In this document: piece after piece, positions 6,289 through 13,984 of the stretch | Numbering within the stretch: the stretch's first letter is position 1 | How the letters are laid out: each line of letters begins with the position of its first letter | Origin: a virus | IMG/VR virus record: IMGVR_UViG_3300006802_000753 | Location: 1-20,741 of that record | DNA length: 20,741 nt | Strand: one strand, 5' to 3' | Notes under the pieces: model-generated | The model's input: the letters and a program-made list of their open reading frames with translations, nothing else | The model's database searches: none | What the model was told of the DNA's origin: nothing | Position numbers and translations under genes: made by a program

Positions 6289-7446
6289 TTACTTACGTTT
6301 TTCAGCTAAAGATTTGTTGGTTCTTAGAACTTCTGAAACTGCCTCTTTAAAGGTAAGTTTCTTTTCCTCAGCCAACTTTTTTGCGAGTTTTTCAATCTCT
6401 CCGTCTACATCGTCTACATCTTTAGGTGTAGTCGCCACACCTTGTTCTTCCATTTTCATTGGTTCCGACAATTCGATGAACTTTTTCATGTCGCCGGCAA
6501 GGTAGGCTTCACGTTGAGCAGCAACGGCTTTTCCTTCTGAAAGAAGCTTGGTGAATTCAGTTTCTTTTTCCATTTCCACGAGTTTCTTTTCAGCCAACAC
6601 AAGCTTCTCTTTTGTTTCAGAGAGTTGTTTTTCCATGTCGTCTTTTTTCTCAACCTCGACTTCAACTTGAGCTGGCCCTTTTTTCATTTCGGCAATTTTG
6701 CTCATGAGAGCTTCAATGCCATCGACGCCCATTTCTTCTTCCAACTTTTTGTAGTCGCCGAGTTTTTTTTGCATGTCTGCACATTGTGCTTCCAAGTCAG
6801 CTAATTTTTTTTGATCATCTGTTTGCACAGTTCCCCCTTGATTTGGATTTAATTCGGAAAGTTTTCCGTCACGTTCCATTTGAGATGCGATTGCAACGGC
6901 TTGCTCTTGAGGGTAACCTTCGTCAATAAGCTTCGCAATCTTTTCGGAAACCGCATCTTTTTCAGATAACTGAATGACCGGTTCCATACGTTTAATAACC
7001 GGACGATTTGTAAGTGCTGCACCTTTAAGCACACATCCATATTTTCTACCGGTCTCATTATCCTCATAGGCATCCTCAAAATCAGCTGAGATATACCCAT
7101 AGTCTTTATCGGATAAAGACTTTTGACCTCGAGGCGTAAATTCGATTTTGGCCCAGAGTTGACTTTCTGGTCCGATATCTTTTATGTAAAGTTCCTTAAA
7201 CCATCCAGCCGCAGGACCTTGTGTATCATGGTCGTAATCAAGCGCGGGCACAACACCACGGACACCATTGCGGAAATTGCTCACCATCTCTTGGAGCATT
7301 TTTGCGGTGACATCGAATTGTTTGTAACGTGGGTCATAGAACGTGCCAGATTTGAGCACCTGAATGTCTTTCAGCACAGGCAGGTCCTGCGGCTGAAACG
7401 ACTCGTCTAAAAAATAAATCTGATTGCCGTATCTCTTTGTTGCCAT
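6289..7446 (-). CDS. Capsid maturation protease with C-terminal scaffold (Mu gpI-like)
   Basis: A 385-aa two-part protein. Residues 1-160 match the Mu protease I family: DYDHD with a probable catalytic His73, followed by GPAAGW, and YGYISADFED with a probable catalytic Ser120. A linker carries NPNQGGT. Residues about 205-330 are highly charged Glu/Lys/Leu coiled coil, as in the internal scaffold that guides procapsid assembly and is then digested. Internal Met codons in the coiled coil could start a separate scaffold protein, as with Mu gpZ, but no strong ribosome binding site was confirmed. It follows the portal gene by 45 bases. Confidence 0.82.
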   Translation of the reverse strand: MATKRYGNQIYFLDESFQPQDLPVLKDIQVLKSGTFYDPRYKQFDVTAKMLQEMVSNFRNGVRGVVPALDYDHDTQGPAAGWFKELYIKDIGPESQLWAKIEFTPRGQKSLSDKDYGYISADFEDAYEDNETGRKYGCVLKGAALTNRPVIKRMEPVIQLSEKDAVSEKIAKLIDEGYPQEQAVAIASQMERDGKLSELNPNQGGTVQTDDQKKLADLEAQCADMQKKLGDYKKLEEEMGVDGIEALMSKIAEMKKGPAQVEVEVEKKDDMEKQLSETKEKLVLAEKKLVEMEKETEFTKLLSEGKAVAAQREAYLAGDMKKFIELSEPMKMEEQGVATTPKDVDDVDGEIEKLAKKLAEEKKLTFKEAVSEVLRTNKSLAEKRK

Positions 7447-7491
7447 GTCCCATTATCGTGTCTGAAATTGTGGATAAATCAAGTCCAAAAG

Positions 7492-9867
7492 TTAACAGCA
7501 TCTACTTTCGGACAAATTAATTTCGCCCTGTGCGCGTTTAGAAAGTTCTAGTTTATCAGTTGAGATCTCTGGGTTGCCACGGAAGGACCGCAAGTTAATG
7601 GCCAAATAACTTCGGCAATTGTAATGCAGAGGAGGGCTGTAGCGGTCTAGATCTGGATCATTTGCGGCAAATGTACGCCCATTAAGTTCGCTGCATATTT
7701 CAGTTGTTCGATCGTCATCTACGGCAATGAACGTGTAGCTTTCTACCTCATCGGCAATCTCATCAGCACCATCAAAGCGACCTTCGTTGACAGTCTGGTT
7801 TGCAAGTACGCCTGGACCTGCACTACTAACTGGACCAGTTACAATCTGGTTCATCCGCTCGGTCATATCCCCGACTATAATTTTATCTGAATCGGTCGAT
7901 GGTAAAGATGTTTGGTACTGGAGTCCTATGCCTTTTTCTAGATCTCCAGCTTGCGTAGAGACAAGTGTCTCAACTCGACCTTGGACTCGTTGTTTTGTTT
8001 TTGAATCCAAAGCATAAATGTTTTCAAGGCCCGCGCGCGCGTCCCTTGCCGCCTCGGCATATGCCAATCGCTTGGCATTGAATTGTCTTTTGATATCTAA
8101 ATTGTCTGGGTTGGAGACGTATATGTTGGTTAATTCTTCGAGCTCAATTTCAAGCCGTCGAACTCTTGCCAAGGTATTTTCCGCGCGCTCGTTTTTGGAA
8201 CGAGCAAGCCGGTACTCTTGAAGCTTCTTTTTGGCCGACATACTTTTGACTTGCTCGATGGCTGCGATTGTCGCTTCTGTGACAATAAGTCTGAGTCCTT
8301 CATAATAGGCATCCGATGCGTCGAAGTTAATTTTATTAGGCGCTTTAAATTCTGCACTAGATGAAAGCTTGCTTTTCTCTTTCATTATTTTGCTAATGTA
8401 ATCAACGCCTTCGGCAGGAAGGTTCAAGAGGATGAATGATTTTATTCTATCCTCTGTCTTACGAATTAGCTTTTCAGCTTCCCGCTGTTTAGTTACAGAT
8501 TTTGGACTTTTTTTTTCCGCTAACTGTAGACTTATATTTGAGGGGTCGCCTGGCGGTGGCGTATTAATTGTCGGTTGCGCTGCCGCTCGGCTCTCCTCAT
8601 CTACTTTTGGGTACTTATATTTTTCTCTAACAAAGTCTTCCAACGGTCGGTCTTTAACAACGACACCGGATCCGGCCAAAATGCTTAGAGTTTCAGCCCA
8701 TACTTTATCAGCTTTCTCTTGCAAACCATCACAACGAAGCTCAACGAGAAGCGGCATCTGTGGGCCAAAATTCATGCGCAGCAGTGGTTTAAATACCCTT
8801 TCGGCATATACTTCTGCCACATGATCGGCGGCGAACAATAGGCTTTGACCGAAGAAATCAGATAGAGACTCGCCAAGGGCTCTGGATCCAGACTGGTTTT
8901 GGCCGAGCAAAAGAAATGAAGCCAGGACTGAGTTTACCATCTCTTGGTTTTCAAAATTAATGGTCTGGCGAATCTTTTCTGAATCAAAGGTCACTGTTTT
9001 AATATCAAGTTCCCATCCGGCCGGGAAAGTGATGTAGGCGGCTTGATTGGATGTATAGCATTTCAATGCCTTAATAGCGTTGGCATATTCAGGGCTAGAC
9101 TCTTTACCGTCTGGTACTGAGAGTGTTGGGGTGGGGATTGCGTATTTTTCAATACCCACAGCCATTAACTGCAAAAACTTGTTTTTCCTCAACCAGTTCC
9201 CATACATTGCGCGCAGAATGGATATGCCTTCATAGTTGTCGCCCTCTTGATCTGGTGAGAAGTGCACAATGAATCTTGCATCCATTTCAACTAAACGACC
9301 AGTATCCCCATCTGCAATTTGGGTGACGGATATAAGTGATCCGTCTGGCCTTACGTTCCAGCGTTCAATGGTCCTTTGTGATCTATAGGCTATAGACTTT
9401 AGCGTGTTATAACTGCCCAGATCTGGGTCATCTAGTTTTGGTCTAAAGGTTAATTCAAATAGGGAATAACCATATTCAAGGAAAGTTAAAATTTCGCCAA
9501 GCTGCCTGGTGAAGCTTTTCCCAGTGTCCTCAAAAATTGCCTTTTCGAGTAGCTTCTTTTGGAGCTTAGCTTCTGGGCTATCATCAATTGGGTGGATATA
9601 CCAATTTGAACTTTTAAGTGGCAGTTTTAGGGCGTTCAAACACATACGAACATTGGCGTCACTGCGCCTCATCTTGTCGATAGTATCGGCCCACTGTGTC
9701 CCAGTAAGTTGTGAGAGATATTCTTCGGAAATATATCCACCGAAAATCTCTGTCCCTGAGGTTCCGACTTCTACAACTTTTACAGGTTGTTTGTTTATGG
9801 TTCGGACGTCATTAGTTGGCAGTTGTGATTGCGCAAAGGTACTCTTTAAAAATTCAACCAATCCCAA
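7492..9867 (-). CDS. Portal protein (Mu gp29/DUF935-like) fused to MuF minor head domain
   Basis: A 791-aa protein, far longer than a portal alone (about 500 aa). Residues about 30-430 follow the DUF935 portal family (MRRSDANVRMCLNALKLPLK and FLEYGYSLFELTF, then FDSEKIRQTINFENQEMVNS). The C-terminal part ends in a MuF/gpF-like motif: RTTEICSELNGRTF, then PPLHYNCRS near residues 745-753, the family signature. In Mu these are two genes (29 and 30), here joined by a Lys/Glu-rich helical linker of about 200 residues. The portal dodecamer is the DNA entry vertex and MuF is a minor head protein made in few copies. No break or frameshift is seen in the fusion. Confidence 0.87.
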   Translation of the reverse strand: MGLVEFLKSTFAQSQLPTNDVRTINKQPVKVVEVGTSGTEIFGGYISEEYLSQLTGTQWADTIDKMRRSDANVRMCLNALKLPLKSSNWYIHPIDDSPEAKLQKKLLEKAIFEDTGKSFTRQLGEILTFLEYGYSLFELTFRPKLDDPDLGSYNTLKSIAYRSQRTIERWNVRPDGSLISVTQIADGDTGRLVEMDARFIVHFSPDQEGDNYEGISILRAMYGNWLRKNKFLQLMAVGIEKYAIPTPTLSVPDGKESSPEYANAIKALKCYTSNQAAYITFPAGWELDIKTVTFDSEKIRQTINFENQEMVNSVLASFLLLGQNQSGSRALGESLSDFFGQSLLFAADHVAEVYAERVFKPLLRMNFGPQMPLLVELRCDGLQEKADKVWAETLSILAGSGVVVKDRPLEDFVREKYKYPKVDEESRAAAQPTINTPPPGDPSNISLQLAEKKSPKSVTKQREAEKLIRKTEDRIKSFILLNLPAEGVDYISKIMKEKSKLSSSAEFKAPNKINFDASDAYYEGLRLIVTEATIAAIEQVKSMSAKKKLQEYRLARSKNERAENTLARVRRLEIELEELTNIYVSNPDNLDIKRQFNAKRLAYAEAARDARAGLENIYALDSKTKQRVQGRVETLVSTQAGDLEKGIGLQYQTSLPSTDSDKIIVGDMTERMNQIVTGPVSSAGPGVLANQTVNEGRFDGADEIADEVESYTFIAVDDDRTTEICSELNGRTFAANDPDLDRYSPPLHYNCRSYLAINLRSFRGNPEISTDKLELSKRAQGEINLSESRCC

Positions 9868-9888
9868 ATGGGCCCCCAGAGTTTTGGT

Positions 9889-10149
9889 TTACCAGAATAC
9901 AAAAACAGATGTAGCGTCGGTGCCTTCCAAAATGCGGCGGGTGCGAATTGGATGAATGACTCCTGTTGCTAGACCTTGAATAGTGACAGCGTTGCCGGCT
10001 TCGTCAAATATTTCAAGGTCTGGCGTAGTTCCAACCAGCATAATGCCGCGGCTAATCAAAGCTTTGCCGGTTGAGATCTCCATATCGTTGTCATCGTCTG
10101 GAGTAATAAGTTTGGCATTTTTATAAACTTCGTAAAACGATTCAATCAT
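9889..10149 (-). CDS. Small virion-associated protein, paralogue of the next gene
   Basis: An 86-aa protein ending GVIHPIRTRRILEGTDATSV followed by FVFW. It aligns with the neighbouring upstream product over its C-terminal 50 residues: both have RG-hydrophobic-M, an E/D-A/G-G/T-A-x-T-I turn, a VIHPI-x-T-x-R-I motif and a Phe-Trp end. Small proteins with this IHPI-R-TTRI pattern occur near the portal genes of many tailed phages and are sometimes called spike or spike-base proteins. The function is unproven. The ATG is at 10149 with AAGGAG nearby. Confidence 0.65.
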   Translation of the reverse strand: MIESFYEVYKNAKLITPDDDNDMEISTGKALISRGIMLVGTTPDLEIFDEAGNAVTIQGLATGVIHPIRTRRILEGTDATSVFVFW

Positions 10150-10158
10150 TGTAGCTCC

Positions 10159-10413
10159 TTACCAAAACGCAAAAATAATAGTGGCCGTGGTCCCGGTTGC
10201 TCGAATCCTTGTAGTAGAAATTGGGTGGATTACGTCTGGGTTAAGGCCTGTGATTGTAGTAGCGGTGCCGTCTTCATTAACAATGGCGATGGCCCCTGTG
10301 CCTGCGGTTGGAATCATAAGTCCTCGGCAACGAATGTCGTCGCCGCCTGCATTTTTTAAGTCTTCGGTATTGCTTGGTGTAACCTGAATGGTGTTTGCGT
10401 ACGGAAATCTCAC
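10159..10413 (-). CDS. Small virion-associated protein, paralogue of the previous gene
   Basis: An 84-aa product from a GTG at 10413 (MRFPYANTIQVTPSNTEDL). This start is favoured because TAGGGGGG, overlapping the terminase stop codon, lies just upstream; a TTG at 10428 would add five residues. It ends DVIHPISTTRIRATGTTATI followed by IFAFW, clearly homologous to the adjacent 86-aa protein. The pair probably arose by tandem duplication and diverged at the N-termini. A role as a small virion or head-vertex protein is inferred from position between terminase and portal. Confidence 0.65.
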   Translation of the reverse strand: MRFPYANTIQVTPSNTEDLKNAGGDDIRCRGLMIPTAGTGAIAIVNEDGTATTITGLNPDVIHPISTTRIRATGTTATIIFAFW

Positions 10414-10421
10414 GGCCCCCC

Positions 10422-11804
10422 CTACCAATCTAGATCTTGCTCTTTAGGATCAAATTGTGCCATCTCTTTTGAGAAAGTTCCAACTCTACCGCTCGTCAAC
10501 ATGTTAAACGCCCCAGATAGCGTGTCAACGATGTCGTCATGGGCACCATCTGGAAATGCCTCGAGCTCTTGAAAAAGGTCATCGTTCCACGGGGCTTCAA
10601 CTACCAATATATTGCCAAGCTCAGCTTGGGCTGAAGCTGGCAACGACCTTGTTATTTTATCCTTAGTAGCTGGGAACAATTGCACATTGTAACCATAAAG
10701 TTTTTTGGCCAATGCCTCGGCCTCAGACTTTCCAGCCTGGCCCGGGTCTTGCTCTAAACCAATAGCAACTGTTTTGTTGTCCTGCGTTGCGGTATTTTTA
10801 ATAGCAGTCTCGACTTTAGCCGGGCTGCCTCGAAATCGGACCATATCGATGATAACGACTCTGCCGTCTGGCATTTGTCCGAGCTTAAGGCCGACGGTCC
10901 AGTCTGCGGTTTCAGATTCGGAGGCGGCTCGATCCCAGTACCTAACGACCTTAGTAAATTTTAATGGTGCTTGGGAGAGTATAGGGAACCACTCTTTTTT
11001 AAATAGTTCGCCTGCAGATTCCTCGGCATCCCAGTTGCCGTCTAACAATTTGGCTCTTTCAACACGCGATAGGGCTTTTAAATTGGCCAGGTATCCTGGG
11101 TCTTTTCCCATCAGGATTTTGTTGTCTTGAAGCTTTGCAGATATGAACGTGAAGGATTTGGCAAACTCACGCATATGTTTTGGTAGTTGAGTTGGGGAGT
11201 CTGCCCACACAACGGTATCATTATCGACAACAAAATATCGAATGACTCCAGATCTATCTGGGTTTGCAAAGCCTGCCAACGGATGATGTTTGGGATAGAT
11301 CCACCAGTCGATGAATGACCGAACCCATGATTTTTTATCTGGGTTTGTCGTTGCGCGCACGTATGGTTTCACCCCACATGTCGATCTATTTCGTGAAAGC
11401 ATGTAGAAGAATTGTCGTTTAGAAAAATGGGTTAACTCATCGAAGCAGATCAGCGGGATCTGAGCACCTTGCCAGTTGAATACATCCTTGTCCTGTTCAA
11501 GATAGCCGAATGAAACTGTGGCTCCGCTTTTAAATTTCCAATACAAATCTGTCATATTTATACTTGCATCTAGATAGGGATACAGCTTGGACGACTCATC
11601 TAACAATCCACCTTCGTTCTTTACTTGTTTAAGTGATTGTCGAAAGATTACCGACCCAAAATCTGGATTCCCGATATGCCTGATATTTTCAAGTAGGAGG
11701 GCGAATGTTTTCCCGCCACCAGCAGCACCGCCGTAAAAGGCTATGTCTGCAGAAGTTGAGAGAAACATTTCCTGAGGTCCTGGCTGCGGTCGAATCTCAT
11801 TCAT
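10422..11804 (-). CDS. terL: Terminase large subunit
   Basis: A 460-aa DNA packaging motor. The ATPase domain has Walker A GGAAGGGKT (residues 25-33), Walker B LICFDE (118-123) and coupling motif ATTNP (151-155). The nuclease domain has the RNase H-like acidic residues in VVRYWDRAA (Asp291), GLEQDPGQAG (Glu351) and AHDDIVD (Asp423/424). It cuts concatemeric DNA and drives it through the portal. It overlaps the small subunit by 8 bases, and the next gene's ribosome binding site overlaps its stop. All key residues are present. The phage packaging type (pac or cos) cannot be told. Confidence 0.95.
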   Translation of the reverse strand: MNEIRPQPGPQEMFLSTSADIAFYGGAAGGGKTFALLLENIRHIGNPDFGSVIFRQSLKQVKNEGGLLDESSKLYPYLDASINMTDLYWKFKSGATVSFGYLEQDKDVFNWQGAQIPLICFDELTHFSKRQFFYMLSRNRSTCGVKPYVRATTNPDKKSWVRSFIDWWIYPKHHPLAGFANPDRSGVIRYFVVDNDTVVWADSPTQLPKHMREFAKSFTFISAKLQDNKILMGKDPGYLANLKALSRVERAKLLDGNWDAEESAGELFKKEWFPILSQAPLKFTKVVRYWDRAASESETADWTVGLKLGQMPDGRVVIIDMVRFRGSPAKVETAIKNTATQDNKTVAIGLEQDPGQAGKSEAEALAKKLYGYNVQLFPATKDKITRSLPASAQAELGNILVVEAPWNDDLFQELEAFPDGAHDDIVDTLSGAFNMLTSGRVGTFSKEMAQFDPKEQDLDW

Positions 11805-12132
11805 CTTTTTGAGGCAGATAGAATTGCACCATTGGCTTCATACTTCCGTCTGAGCTAGTGCTGTCGATTTTAATTCGTTCGGAGTATCCGAGATGCCGTT
11901 TGCAAATAATCTCGATCGCTTTCATATTTCGTTTATTAATAGCTTCATCGAATAAGACTTCTGCAATTTTGCCTTTAGCAATTGACCTAGCGGTGCGTAC
12001 TTTGTCCGCAAAACGTCTCTCAAGTGTGTCAACCGATATATTTAAACAATCGGCAATAACCGCATCGGACAAATGGAGTTTAGCTAGTTTTTGGAGCAAT
12101 ATTTCATCCACTTTTTTTCTAGGTCTTGCCAT
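11797..12132 (-). CDS. terS: Terminase small subunit
   Basis: A 111-aa protein. An N-terminal helix-turn-helix (residues about 18-42, LHLSDAVIADCLNISVDTLE) would recognise the packaging site. A following helical segment (ARSIAKGKIAEVLFDEAINK) and RHLGYSERI match small terminases of the Mu-like/HTH group that form ring oligomers. It overlaps terL by 8 bases and the methylase gene by 14. Position directly before terL supports the call. Confidence 0.85.
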   Translation of the reverse strand: MARPRKKVDEILLQKLAKLHLSDAVIADCLNISVDTLERRFADKVRTARSIAKGKIAEVLFDEAINKRNMKAIEIICKRHLGYSERIKIDSTSSDGSMKPMVQFYLPQKDE

Positions 12133-13120
12133 TGCTGGTCTCCTTGAGAGCTATAAGGGCAGCATGGTTGGCGTACAACCTCTCATTAGTTTTTCCCCCA
12201 CCATTTAATTTGGCTATGGCGGCGCGGTTCCCATATAAACGTTCGACTGTTCCAGAATCCTTCTTTGGGGGCGAAAAGGTGGTTCGATGTTGGATTTCCT
12301 TAATCAAAGTAAATCTCTTATCGCTCACATTGTATTCGGAAATAAAGACTGGGTTTTGTTGAGCGTTGGCCCATTCAAAAAATGCATTGTGATCAAACTC
12401 TGAGCCGTAATCGACGGTCCCTTTATAAGGAATATCACAATAAATTACGGAGTTTGATTCAATTGGTACGACTCTGTAATCTAGATTGGTAAATTTAATC
12501 TTTTGTTCGAGCCGTTGGAGCCGTTGGAGCCGTTGGAGCCGTTCGAGCTGTTCGAGCTGTTCGAGCCGTTGGAAGTCCATACGGACATTTTGTTTTCTAA
12601 TAATCGCTTTTAAAAGAAAGCGTTTACCTAATATTGAAAGCCCTTTGGGCCACTTATCAATACCAAATGTTTCAACCATAAATTCGTCAAATTCATTGAA
12701 AATGACTGCTTGGTGCATGCTTCTTTTCTGGCTCTCTAAATGCTCGCCGAAGATGTAATATTTGCCATTATTCCCAAAAGACCAAAGTATTTTAATATAT
12801 GCATTGGTTTCTTTTTCTTTAAAAAACCTCTCTCTGTCAATCCACTCTGGCTTGAATACTTCATAATTATATTTACCGGCGATTGCATCTTTGATTAGTT
12901 CGCAAATACCTGTCCGTATTTCATTGAAGTGGAATTGTTTATAATTGTTTGATTTTCTTTCAGCCATAAAGTGGGTGACAGAAAAGCCACCACCAAACAA
13001 ATCATAGAAGTGATCTGCTTTGGGAAAGTATTTAGAGATTGTTGGGATCAGCTTATATTTAGATCCTTGATATGTAAGGCCATATTTATTTGGATTCCCA
13101 CGTATTTTTGATTTAGTCAT
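12119..13120 (-). CDS. dam: DNA adenine N6-methyltransferase, D12 class
   Basis: A 333-aa protein from the ATG at 13120, overlapping the ParB-like gene by 8 bases. The N-terminus has YQGSKYKLIP and FYDLFGGG (residues 38-45, the AdoMet-binding motif). The catalytic motif is CDIPY (229-232), a variant of DPPY. An insert of leucine-rich triplets at about 184-206 is encoded by 9-bp repeats. The C-terminus carries a near duplicate, ERLYGNRAA and ERLYANHAA, beyond the usual end. It likely methylates phage DNA to avoid host restriction or to mark packaging or replication sites. Target sequence is not visible. Confidence 0.88.
   Translation of the reverse strand: MTKSKIRGNPNKYGLTYQGSKYKLIPTISKYFPKADHFYDLFGGGFSVTHFMAERKSNNYKQFHFNEIRTGICELIKDAIAGKYNYEVFKPEWIDRERFFKEKETNAYIKILWSFGNNGKYYIFGEHLESQKRSMHQAVIFNEFDEFMVETFGIDKWPKGLSILGKRFLLKAIIRKQNVRMDFQRLEQLEQLERLQRLQRLQRLEQKIKFTNLDYRVVPIESNSVIYCDIPYKGTVDYGSEFDHNAFFEWANAQQNPVFISEYNVSDKRFTLIKEIQHRTTFSPPKKDSGTVERLYGNRAAIAKLNGGGKTNERLYANHAALIALKETSNGKT
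12506..12568. repeat. Seven tandem 9-bp repeats inside the methylase gene
   Basis: Units are TTSGAGCYG (S is C or G, Y is C or T), seven in a row, with a partial eighth. On the coding strand they give repeating RLQ/RLE/QLE triplets with Leu every third residue. Being a multiple of three, gain or loss of units keeps the frame. Comparable Leu triplet runs are known in other D12 methylases of phages. Confidence 0.95.
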
Positions 13121-13667
13121 CGGACACGGATCCAAAAGAATCTTTAATTACAAGAGCCTGTCCCTCCTCAAACTTTTCATTGCAATGAGGGCATATAATA
13201 AACTTGAATCGCTTAGGTTTATCATCATCGTCTTTTTCCGGCTCATCCTCAAAAGGCTCAAAGTCTAATTTGAAATGTTTTATGCCAAGCAGGTCTAGGT
13301 CGAAATCAGGCCCTAGTTCCGCTAGATCTGTATTGATTCCAGACAGGTCTAGTTCAGCCCATGAAGCAATGGCGTTGTCACTTTGAACGTCGGCGTACTC
13401 TTGAGTTTCGTCCTCATAGTCTTGATAAACGACTGGGACGAGAGAGCCCATTTCGATGGCGGCCATTTTTCGGCCATGTCCGCTTGTAATAAAGCCTGAT
13501 TGTTTTGAGACTTTGATTGGATAACGCCAACCTTGATACTCAATGATTTTAACAAGTCGCTGGATCTGGTCGTTGTTGTGCTTATTGCGGTTTTTTGGGT
13601 GATTCAAAAGTGAATTTGGATCAACCAAATCATCATATTTACAATGAACTTTTACGTCCTGCGCCAA
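13113..13667 (-). CDS. ParB/Srx-fold domain protein linked to the methylase
   Basis: A 184-aa protein if the TTG at 13667 is the start, which is preferred because GGGCGGGGGG lies just upstream; an ATG at 13700 has no such site. The fold is marked by NPRNRN-like HPKNRNKHNNDQIQRLVKII, GWRYPIKVS and SGHGRKMAA, the GHGR being the nucleotide-binding motif of ParB-like N-terminal domains. The C-terminus is very acidic (about 130-160) and ends with CPHC, half of a zinc site. In phages such domains often precede or are fused to adenine methylases, and the present gene overlaps one. The role is likely DNA binding or modification, not partition. Confidence 0.72.
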   Translation of the reverse strand: MAQDVKVHCKYDDLVDPNSLLNHPKNRNKHNNDQIQRLVKIIEYQGWRYPIKVSKQSGFITSGHGRKMAAIEMGSLVPVVYQDYEDETQEYADVQSDNAIASWAELDLSGINTDLAELGPDFDLDLLGIKHFKLDFEPFEDEPEKDDDDKPKRFKFIICPHCNEKFEEGQALVIKDSFGSVSDD

Positions 13668-13745
13668 AGTGCCCCCCGCCCTTATTGAAAAGAATAACAT
13701 ATGAATACTGAAATAAAATTCTAAGTGTGTCCACAAATTAACAAA

Positions 13746-13754
13746 TGTGGATAA
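13746..13754 (-). other. Consensus DnaA box
   Basis: TTATCCACA on the minus strand matches the consensus DnaA box exactly. It lies in the gap between the ParB-like gene and the tRNA. TCCACA 10 bases away (13731-13736) forms an inverted repeat with it. A second exact copy lies at 7469-7477, between the portal and protease genes. A single box may be chance. Confidence 0.35.
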
Positions 13755-13775
13755 GGCTGTGTGTGTTGTATGAAT

Positions 13776-13850
13776 TGGCTGGGATGGGAAGATTCGAACT
13801 TCCGATTTTCGCCTTAACAGGGCGCTGCCTTACCGCTTGGCCACATCCCA
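13776..13850 (-). tRNA. tRNA with GUU (Asn) anticodon on a tRNA-Gln-like body
   Basis: A 75-nt cloverleaf with CCA encoded. The acceptor TGGGATG/CATCCCA pairs over seven bases. The D arm is GCC AAGCGGTAA GGC, the anticodon stem GCGCC/GGCGA (last pair G-A mismatched), the loop CTGTTAA with anticodon GTT, the variable loop AAATC, the T arm GGAAG TTCGAAT CTTCC, and the discriminator G73. The U1-A72 pair, GCCAAGCGGTAAGGC and G73 are typical of bacterial glutamine tRNAs, while the anticodon loop is that of asparagine tRNA. Decoding of AAC/AAU is predicted from the anticodon; charging is uncertain. It reads toward the late genes. Confidence 0.9.
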
Positions 13851-13984
13851 ATATGATTTAAATAATCAATGGTCTAGGTACTTATCATCTATAAAAACAA
13901 AGTATTCATATTAAATGCATCTGTTTTTACAAACCTTTCTGAGAATTGACTTAAATATCAATGATCTCAATTAAATTTGAATTG
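13851..13984. other. AT-rich intergenic stretch between tRNA and structured RNA
   Basis: No gene is seen here. It must hold the promoters for the minus-strand tRNA and the plus-strand RNA, because they diverge. The only promoter-like element I could mark is the plus-strand TTGACT at 13946. An AATTGA/TCAATT inverted repeat surrounds it. Confidence 0.5.
13946..13976 (+). promoter_or_regulatory. Possible promoter for the large structured RNA
   Basis: TTGACT (13946-13951) is a good -35 box. TTAAAT (13971-13976) at 19 bases is a fair -10, and AATTAA at 17 bases is poorer. Initiation near 13983 would start the transcript just before its first hairpin. The host sigma factor preference is unknown. 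Confidence 0.35.
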
